A stretch of 5,793 bases of DNA from Pseudomonadota bacterium (GTDB lineage Bacteria; Pseudomonadota; Gammaproteobacteria; Burkholderiales; Burkholderiaceae_C). The stretch is taken from the NCBI GenBank assembly GCA_023410975.1, contig JAEYPG010000196.1:1-5793 (forward strand), given 5' to 3'. Under the pieces are notes generated by a model that worked only from the letters and a program-made list of their open reading frames with translations, ran no database searches and was not told the origin of the DNA. Positions 1-4,206 of this stretch are shown piece after piece. How positions within the stretch are numbered: position 1 is the stretch's first letter; every line of letters starts with the position of its first letter. A program made the position numbers and the translations under genes.

Positions 1-338
1 AGGCCGCGCCGTGCCGGCGTCGCAAGATAGGTTTTGTGTCTTCCATGGTATCCACCTAAAAGTTAGGTGGACGCCATCGTTCAAGCCTGACGGCTAGGAT
101 TCAAGGTGGGTTTCACCGCGCGCATACATCGTGACCGCCAAGCAGGTCCCAGCGGCGGCTGCCGTTCCCGGCGGGTAGGCGAGTGCATCAAGCGCATTGA
201 ACGCCCCGGGGAACCGCTCCAGCACCGCCCTGGCGGCAACGACGCATCGCGTCGATTGAGATGCACGCGCCATTGCAAGCAACGATGTTGCGCGTCGCTC
301 GGGCGGCCCTATCCTTGCGCTAAGGTGTGGCGTTGGGA
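1..338. other. Stretch without an identifiable gene, downstream of the TauD remnant
   Basis: Apart from the palindrome at 45-77 I recognise nothing here. One minus-strand frame from an ATG at 273 to the TAG at 96-94 is open for ~59 codons (MARASQSTRC... ending ARGETHLES). It has no motif I know and mixed codon use, so it may be a chance frame or another scrap of a decayed gene. The overlapping frames on both strands are equally undistinguished. The base composition is a little less GC-rich in the first 120 bases than in the genes. Confidence 0.4.
45..77. repeat. Near-perfect palindrome / hairpin
   Basis: TCCACCTAA (51-59) and TTAGGTGGA (63-71) are exact inverted copies separated by AAG. After a 2-nt mismatch on each side, ATGG (45-48) pairs with CCAT (74-77). 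The arms are richer in A/T than the flanks. There is no T-run on either strand, so it does not look like an intrinsic terminator. It could be an operator for a dimeric regulator, a recombination or insertion-sequence end, or part of an intergenic repeat. Confidence 0.7.
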
Positions 339-491
339 TCAGCGGTGATCCGGCTCGTTCACCTGCACCCGGCTGCGCTGTTCAGCGACCGACACGAGAA
401 CGTCACCGGCCACCGAGGCCTTGAGCAACGCAGGCAGGTCCTCGCAGGCCGCCTCGGTGTTGGCCCACACTGTGTCGCCGCCATGGGGCGG
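339..491 (-). pseudogene. TauD/TfdA-family 2-oxoglutarate dioxygenase, remnant of two joined pieces
   Basis: From 491 to the TGA at 341-339 a third minus-strand frame reads PPHGGDTVWANTEAACEDL. This is the 'PPxGGDTxWANT-AAYEDL' segment that follows the HxD iron-binding motif in TauD-type sulfonate dioxygenases. After LPALLKA (about 435-417) the text jumps to SVAGDVLVSVAEQRSRV, which matches the extreme C-terminus of the same family (typically of the form 'RxVTxAGDVPVxVxGxRS'). The core jelly-roll between them, including the distal iron-binding His and the 2-oxoglutarate-binding Arg, is missing, as is everything before PP. Only about 50 codons of a ~280-300-residue protein survive, without a start, and an in-frame stop (497-495) lies just upstream. 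Such enzymes oxidise taurine or alkanesulfonates to aldehyde and sulfite, which suits the neighbours. The call rests on two short conserved segments in one frame and a plausible native stop. Confidence 0.72.
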
Positions 492-492
492 A

Positions 493-983
493 AATCAGCT
501 TGAGGTTGCTCTCCTTGAAGCCCTTGGCGGCCAGTGCCCACACCGTGGCGAGGTACAGGTTCGTGCCGTTGAACACCGCGACCCGCTCGCCCTTGAGGTC
601 CTCGGTACGGCTGACGCTGGCGTCGGTTGGTACAGCGAGATAGAGACCGTTGCGCACGCCGCTGGCCAGCACGATTCCCGTCTTCACGCCGTTGGCGCGA
701 TGAACGATCGACAGCAGGTTGCCTTGCCAGACCAGGTCCACTGCCTGTTGACGAGCGCTTCGTTGACTGCCGGACCGGCATCCTTGAAGAAGACCCAGTT
801 GATCTTGATGCCATCCTTCTCGGATTCCTTTTCGAGCAGTCCTTGGGCGTCGACGAGTCCAACGGTGGAGCCGCCGGTGCGCGCTGGCTTGCCGACGCCA
901 CAGGTGGCTACGCCGACACGTATGACTTGGGGCGGCTGCGTCTGTGCCTGAACAGGCCATGCATATGGAACACTGGTACGCAT
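493..983 (-). pseudogene. Second sulfonate/nitrate-type ABC substrate-binding protein, frameshifted and truncated remnant
   Basis: Two frames together give about 163 residues of a periplasmic binding protein of the SsuA/TauA class. Frame one (983 to ~741) reads QVIRVGVATCGVGKPARTGG, then GLVDAQGLLEKE, INWVFFKDAGPAVNEALVNRQ. At ~740 the homology moves to another frame: VDLVWQGNLLSIVHRANGVK, then GIVLASGVRNGLYLAVPTDA, EDLKGERVAVFNGTN and GFKESNLKLI, ending at ~493. Relatives have 'NKQVD' at the break, so one lost G in a CAGG run explains the shift. The ATG at 983 follows the sulfatase TGA directly (TGAATG). The sequence before VQAQTQ is only ~10 residues and lacks a hydrophobic core, so the signal peptide has been lost as well. 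The C-terminal half is replaced by a TauD-family fragment. It is clearly different from the SsuA whose 3' end lies at 5483-5793: overlap cannot be compared, but both sit in one operon-like array. It cannot make a functional protein. Confidence 0.85.
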
Positions 984-2504
984 TCAATGCTGCCCTGCTG
1001 CCACCTCTTCCGCATTGCGCAGTGCCTGCCCGGACGCACCGCGCAGCACGCGCAGCTGCCGCGCCAGCGCGTCCCGCAGCACCGGCCGCATCGACTTGAA
1101 GCGGTTGGTGAGCTGAAACGGGTCCCGCGTCAGGTCGTAGAACTCGCCGTCCCCGTTCTCGTACAGCGCGAAGGTTTGGCCTTGAGCCGTGCGCAGGCCG
1201 CGGTAGATGTGGTTCTTCCACACCGGGTGCGTATCGACCTCGCCGCCGTCGCGCGGCTCCAGCAGGCCTGCCTCGGTGGTCGCGCGGCCGGCGGTTTCCA
1301 GGCTGGTCGGGCTCTCCAACAGCAGCGACTGGCGCCAGCGCGCCGGCGCAGGGCCGGCGAACAGCGGCCGCAACGAGCGGCCGTCCACGAAGTCCGGCGC
1401 CTCGACGCCGGCGATCTCGGCGAACGTGGGCGCGAGATCGGCGTTGGCCACCAGTTGCCGCACCACGCGCCCGGCCGGGATGCCGGGCCCGCGCACCACC
1501 AGCGGCACGCGGATGTCCTCCTCGAAAAGCTTGCTCTTGCCCTCCTTGAGGCGGTGCTGCCCCTGGTGGAAGCCGTTGTCGGAGGTGAAGAAGAAGTACG
1601 TGCGTTCCAGCTCGCCGGTAGCGCGCAGCGTGCCGACCAGGCTTTCAACGAAGTCGTCCAATGCCAGGGTGGACTGCCGCCGCTTGCGGTAGAGCGCGTC
1701 GATGTCTGCGACGTCGGCGGCCGTCAGCGGCTTGATGTACTGCATCCAACCTGTCTTGTCGCTCAGGTCGGCCTCGTTGAACGAGGGCGTGCGCGGTGCC
1801 TTGATCCCGGGCAGCGCATCAGCGTAGCGTTGCGGCGGCGTGGCCGGCGCATGCGGCAGATACGGCGCGAGATACAGGAAGAAGGGCTGCCGCGGCGCAT
1901 CGGCGGCCGCGCTGCGCAGGAAGGTGTTGGCCTGGGCCAGCAGCACGTCGTTGATGTGGTGCCCCGGCGCGCTGCCGTAGCTGAGCATGCGGCCGTTGAA
2001 ATTGACGCGGTAGTTGAACTGGTCGTAGGGCGTGCCGCCGTTGGGGCTGAACCAGTGGCTCCAGCCAGGCGGGACGTATAGCCGCCCGGTCTCTTCGTTC
2101 GGGTAGCCGTTGAGGTACTTGCCGATCAGTGCCGTGCGGTAGCCCGCGCGCTGCAGCCAGGTCGCGACCGTGGAGCCCTCCAGTCCATCACGGTGGAACT
2201 TCATGAAGCCGCCGTCGGGCCAGTGCGAGGTGAAGATGCCCGTGTTGTGCGCGAACTGCCCGCGCAGCGTCGTAGCGCGCGAGGGGCAGCACAGTGCCAG
2301 GCTCACGAAGCTGTTCTCGAAGGTAGCGCCCTGTTCGGCCAGCAGCCGGCGGGTCTTGGACATGTGCTGGAACAGCTCCACGTCCATGTCGTCCACCAGA
2401 ATGAACAGGATGTTGGCCCGCTGCGCCAGCGCCGGCGCGGCAAGGGTGGTGAGGAACACGACGGTGGCCAGCCACCGACGCCAGGAGGAGCTCAGGAACT
2501 GCAT
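984..2504 (-). CDS. Secreted sulfatase, formylglycine-dependent (type I), N-acetylglucosamine-6-sulfatase-like
   Basis: The 506-residue protein hydrolyses a sulfate ester in the periplasm or outside the cell, releasing sulfate. Residues 1-28 are a clear Sec signal peptide: WRRW, a hydrophobic core LATVVFLTTLAA, then APALA before Gln28. The mature enzyme starts NILFILVDDMD with the metal-binding Asp pair (38-39). The catalytic motif C-x-P-S-R is CCPSRATTLRG, with Cys72 (TGC at 2291-2289) the residue converted to formylglycine. Next come GYRTALIGKYLNGYP (Lys129), YLPHAP (His218), TSDNGFHQGQHRL with metal ligands Asp309-Asn310, GKSKLFEEDIRVPLVVRGPG, and the C-terminal subdomain with ENGDGEFYDLTRDPFQLTN. 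The GQHRL/DIRVPLVVRGPG segment resembles glucosamine-6-sulfatases (GNS type), but the substrate cannot be fixed from sequence alone. No lesion is visible. A maturase (FGE or anSME) must act on Cys72 and is not in the window. Sitting between sulfonate genes, it probably serves sulfur supply rather than carbon use. Confidence 0.94.
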   Translation of the reverse strand: MQFLSSSWRRWLATVVFLTTLAAPALAQRANILFILVDDMDVELFQHMSKTRRLLAEQGATFENSFVSLALCCPSRATTLRGQFAHNTGIFTSHWPDGGFMKFHRDGLEGSTVATWLQRAGYRTALIGKYLNGYPNEETGRLYVPPGWSHWFSPNGGTPYDQFNYRVNFNGRMLSYGSAPGHHINDVLLAQANTFLRSAAADAPRQPFFLYLAPYLPHAPATPPQRYADALPGIKAPRTPSFNEADLSDKTGWMQYIKPLTAADVADIDALYRKRRQSTLALDDFVESLVGTLRATGELERTYFFFTSDNGFHQGQHRLKEGKSKLFEEDIRVPLVVRGPGIPAGRVVRQLVANADLAPTFAEIAGVEAPDFVDGRSLRPLFAGPAPARWRQSLLLESPTSLETAGRATTEAGLLEPRDGGEVDTHPVWKNHIYRGLRTAQGQTFALYENGDGEFYDLTRDPFQLTNRFKSMRPVLRDALARQLRVLRGASGQALRNAEEVAAGQH

Positions 2505-2508
2505 TGGA

Positions 2509-2516
2509 TCTCTCTC
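2509..2516 (-). promoter_or_regulatory. Ribosome binding site of the sulfatase gene
   Basis: GAGAGAGA on the minus strand ends 4 nt before the ATG at 2504. Together with the signal peptide that begins at this ATG, it selects 2504 over the longer open frame starting at 2663. Confidence 0.5.
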
Positions 2517-2596
2517 GTGCGTGCATGCAGGGACGTACGCGCTCCCAGCGCCGCGCGGGCGGCGTCTCCGCTCGGAAGAAGGGGGAGCGCGCAAGG

Positions 2597-2613
2597 TCCG
2601 GCCGGGGGCCGGA
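2597..2613. repeat. Perfect inverted repeat (7-bp arms, GGG loop)
   Basis: The arms are TCCGGCC and GGCCGGA. All-GC arms would form a stable RNA stem in the leader of the sulfatase message, but no U-tract follows. Confidence 0.6.
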
Positions 2614-2617
2614 GTCA

Positions 2618-2640
2618 GCGCTTCAGCAACCGTGAAGCGC
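2618..2640. repeat. Perfect inverted repeat (8-bp arms, 7-nt loop)
   Basis: GCGCTTCA at 2618-2625 is matched by TGAAGCGC at 2633-2640. It lies 4 nt from the neighbouring hairpin at 2597-2613. It could be a leader structure or an operator; the sequence does not decide which. Confidence 0.55.
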
Positions 2641-2739
2641 GGCGCTACATCGCCACGCGGCACTGGCCGCGACGCGCGGGGGCACGCACAGGCAGGGAAG
2701 GGGGGTCAAGCTCGGAAAGGGGCGATGCACGGTCGTCAC

Positions 2740-3579
2740 CTACCAATCTTTGCCGAGGGCTCGAAGCGCCCAGCGCAGCCCGCTGGCCGCCGTGGGCGAG
2801 CCAGGTTCGTCGTCCGCGGGCTGCGGCGTGGCGGAGGGTTTCAGCAACCGCTCCAGCACGCGTGCCTCGAAGGCGGCGAAGCCGGGGTCGGTGCGCGGAC
2901 GTGGGCGCGGCAGCGGCACACGTTCGTCAAAGGCGATGCGGTGGTCCTCGATCAGCACCACGCGGTCGGCCGGCGCCACGGCTTCCGACACGTCGTGCGT
3001 CACCAACAATGCGGTGAACCCGTGCTCGCGCCACAGCGACTCGATGAGCTGCTGCAGCTCGATGCGCGTGAGCGCGTCCGGCGCGCCCAGCGGCTCGTCC
3101 AGCAGCAGCCGCGGCTCGTGCACCAGCGCGCGTGCCAGGGCCACGCGCTGGCGCTGCCCGCCGGAGAGCACCGCCGGCCACTCCAGCGCTCGCTGGTGCA
3201 GGCCCAACGCGACGTTGTCCAGCACGTTCTTCCAGGGCAGCAGCCGTGCTTCCTGGAACAGGATGTGCGTGCCGTCGCCACCGCCGCCGCCGACGACGTG
3301 CAGCAGGCCCGACTCAGCCTGCTCCAGCCCGGCGACATGGCGCAACAGCGTGCGCTTGCCGCAGCCGCTGCGCCCGACGATGGCCACGAACTCGCCCGGC
3401 GCCAGGCGCGGCGAGACGTCCTGCAGCACAGGGTGCCCGCCGTAGCCATTGCTCAGCCGCTCCACCACCACTTTCGCGCCGCGCGACTCCGGATGGAGCT
3501 GCTTGACCTCGGCGGCGGGCTGGGTGGTCGCGAAGCCCGCGTGCGCCGCGGCACCGAGCTCAAGGGCTTGAAGTTTCAT
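2740..3579 (-). CDS. ssuB: Aliphatic sulfonate ABC transporter ATP-binding protein SsuB, eroded in core motifs
   Basis: This 279-residue frame encodes the ATPase that would power SsuC. It shows the ABC order: Walker A at 69-77, Q-loop FQEARLLPWKNV with Gln109, signature LSGGQ at 138-142, Walker B RLLLDEP ending Asp161-Glu162, D-loop at 165-168, and H-switch THDVSEAV with His195. Several family-invariant positions are altered. Walker A reads GRSGCGKRT, with Arg76 (CGC at 3354-3352) in place of the Mg2+-coordinating Ser/Thr. The D-loop reads GAPD instead of GALD. Further Leu-to-Pro-type changes appear at residues 57 (DVSPRL) and 203 (AVAPAD). Walker B seems one leucine short. About 17 residues of the helical subdomain are missing between ALGL and EWPAVLSGG compared with E. 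coli SsuB. The N-terminal ~35 residues and the Pro-rich C-terminus after ~250 are extra. The frame is unbroken, so a protein may be made, but with Arg in Walker A and a shortened helical domain it is unlikely to be an active ATPase. That fits its partner permease being truncated. Confidence 0.92.
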   Translation of the reverse strand: MKLQALELGAAAHAGFATTQPAAEVKQLHPESRGAKVVVERLSNGYGGHPVLQDVSPRLAPGEFVAIVGRSGCGKRTLLRHVAGLEQAESGLLHVVGGGGGDGTHILFQEARLLPWKNVLDNVALGLHQRALEWPAVLSGGQRQRVALARALVHEPRLLLDEPLGAPDALTRIELQQLIESLWREHGFTALLVTHDVSEAVAPADRVVLIEDHRIAFDERVPLPRPRPRTDPGFAAFEARVLERLLKPSATPQPADDEPGSPTAASGLRWALRALGKDW

Positions 3580-3584
3580 GGTGT

Positions 3585-3593
3585 CTCTTCCCT
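3585..3593 (-). promoter_or_regulatory. Ribosome binding site of ssuB
   Basis: AGGGAAGAG on the minus strand ends 5 nt before the ATG at 3579. It is the most purine-rich leader in the window and fixes the ssuB start. It lies in the 54-nt gap after the ssuC remnant, so ssuB translation does not depend on ssuC being intact. Confidence 0.6.
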
Positions 3594-3633
3594 GAGTCGG
3601 TCAATGCTGGTGGGATGGATGCCAGCGCAACCA

Positions 3634-4020
3634 CTATCGTTCCAGGCCACGGGTGGCCAGGTCTGCGCCCTTGCCCAGCAGCGCGTAGAGCACGATGCCC
3701 ACCAGCACCACATCGGTCTGCAGGAACTCGCGCGCGTTCATGGTCATGTAGCCGATGCCCGACTGCGACGACAGCGTCTCTGCCACGATCAGCAGCACCC
3801 ACATCAGCCCCAGCGAGAAGCGCAGGGTCACGAGGACGGACAACAGCGCGCCGGGCAGGATGACGTGGCGGTACAGCGGCCAGCTGCTCAGGCCGTAGCT
3901 GCGCGCCATCTCGACGAGGCCGCGGTCCACGGCGCGGATGCCGTGGAAGGTGTTGAGGTAGAGCGGGAAGAACACCGCCACCGCCACCGCCACGAGGAAC
4001 AGCTTGGCGCCCTCGCCGAT
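3634..4020 (-). pseudogene. ssuC: Aliphatic sulfonate ABC transporter permease, C-terminal half (5' half deleted)
   Basis: The 128 codons from 4020 to the TAG at 3636-3634 encode the second half of SsuC, the inner-membrane permease of the sulfonate importer. The recognisable run begins at IGEGAKLFLV and continues with FFPLYLNTFHGIRAVDRGL. The EAA-type loop that docks on the ATPase follows (EMARSYGLSSWPLYRHVILPG), then FSLGLMWVLLIVAETLSSQSGIGY and NAREFLQTDVV, then LYALLGKGADL. E. coli SsuC is about 263 residues, so roughly the first half, including the early transmembrane helices, is absent. The frame upstream of 4020 is not SsuC but the VOC fragment in another register, and no start codon for a full permease exists. 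One transmembrane segment carries a VAVAVAV stretch encoded by a perfect hexamer repeat and is about two residues longer than in relatives. With half its membrane domain gone it cannot be a working permease. The loss looks like one deletion that took the VOC 3' end and the ssuC 5' half together. Confidence 0.9.
3973..3993 (+). repeat. Short tandem repeat, CACCGC x 3.5, inside ssuC remnant
   Basis: The hexamer CACCGC is repeated perfectly three and a half times. On the coding strand it reads GTG GCG GTG GCG GTG GCG GTG, giving V-A-V-A-V-A-V. Relatives of SsuC have nine residues (of the form LxALGxxFP) where this protein has eleven, so gain of one unit (two residues) is plausible. The unit length preserves the frame. 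Confidence 0.8.
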
Positions 4021-4022
4021 GG

Positions 4023-4202
4023 TCCCTCGCTGAGATCGAGCGTTGTTCCCGCGAGCACGAAATGCAGCATGCGCGGCCCCGCGGCATCCGCGGTGTCGAG
4101 CGACTCGCCCAGGCCCATCACCTCGGCGTGGAAGCGTCGAGCCTGCGCGGCGCCGCCCTGCGGCATGGGCAGCTGCACGCGGTCTAGAAACGGCTGGCTC
4201 AT
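4023..4202 (-). pseudogene. Glyoxalase/VOC-superfamily protein, N-terminal fragment (3' part deleted)
   Basis: An ATG at 4202, only 4 nt after the ssuD stop codon, opens a frame whose first ~60 residues read like the first beta-alpha-beta-beta unit of a small VOC (vicinal oxygen chelate) protein: FLDRVQLPMPQGGAAQARRF, then an EVMGLGES segment and a strand ending FVLAGTTLDLSEG. Relatives are about 120-130 residues long. Here the homology stops at about 4023 and the frame runs out of register into ssuC, ending at 3888 (104 codons in all). The family's usual metal-binding histidine in 'DHVQL' is arginine here, and the common 'RFY' is RFH. Its tight spacing to ssuD implies translation as part of the operon. 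The product would be a chimeric, probably unfolded peptide. The family call rests on pattern recognition of half a domain, and substrate and role are unknown. Confidence 0.72.
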
Positions 4203-4206
4203 GGCT

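Larger units (their letters stand above)
2505..2739. other. Gap between ssuB and the sulfatase gene, with two small hairpins
   Basis: There are 235 nt with no recognisable gene; the sulfatase frame is open upstream to 2663 but that stretch is Arg/Pro-rich and not family-like. Two perfect inverted repeats occur: TCCGGCC-GGG-GGCCGGA at 2597-2613, and GCGCTTCA with TGAAGCGC (7-nt loop) at 2618-2640. Neither is followed by a T-run on the minus strand, so they are not canonical intrinsic terminators. The gap is the likeliest place for a separate sulfatase promoter, but I see no convincing -35/-10 pair. Confidence 0.5.

Noticed and set aside
198..216. TGAACGCCCCGGGG resembling IS3-family (IS51/IS407-type) terminal repeats
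   Set aside because: The match is short and imperfect, no partner repeat or transposase fragment is present, and CCCCGGGG is easy to meet by chance in GC-rich DNA.
94..273. Possible small gene of ~59 codons on the minus strand
   Set aside because: No clear ribosome binding site, no recognised motif, and mixed codon use. Overlapping frames on both strands are equally open, so I kept it only as a remark on the unassigned stretch.
735..745. Programmed ribosomal frameshift in the second SBP gene
   Set aside because: No slippery heptamer is present, and the rejoined protein would still lack a signal peptide and its C-terminal half. Mutation or sequencing error is simpler.
627..2081. Plus-strand open frame of 484 codons
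   Set aside because: It is antisense to the sulfatase and SBP genes, with a repetitive Val/Arg/Gln-rich translation and no recognisable domain.
2505..2663. 53-codon N-terminal extension of the sulfatase
   Set aside because: The signal peptide begins at the ATG at 2504, preceded by GAGAGAGA. The extension would put 53 Arg/Pro-rich residues before it.
3277..3300. CCG/GCC run giving five glycines in SsuB (VVGGGGGDG)
   Set aside because: It is a short GC-rich trinucleotide run in a variable loop between Walker A and the Q-loop. The length there is close to the family, so it is not evidence of expansion.
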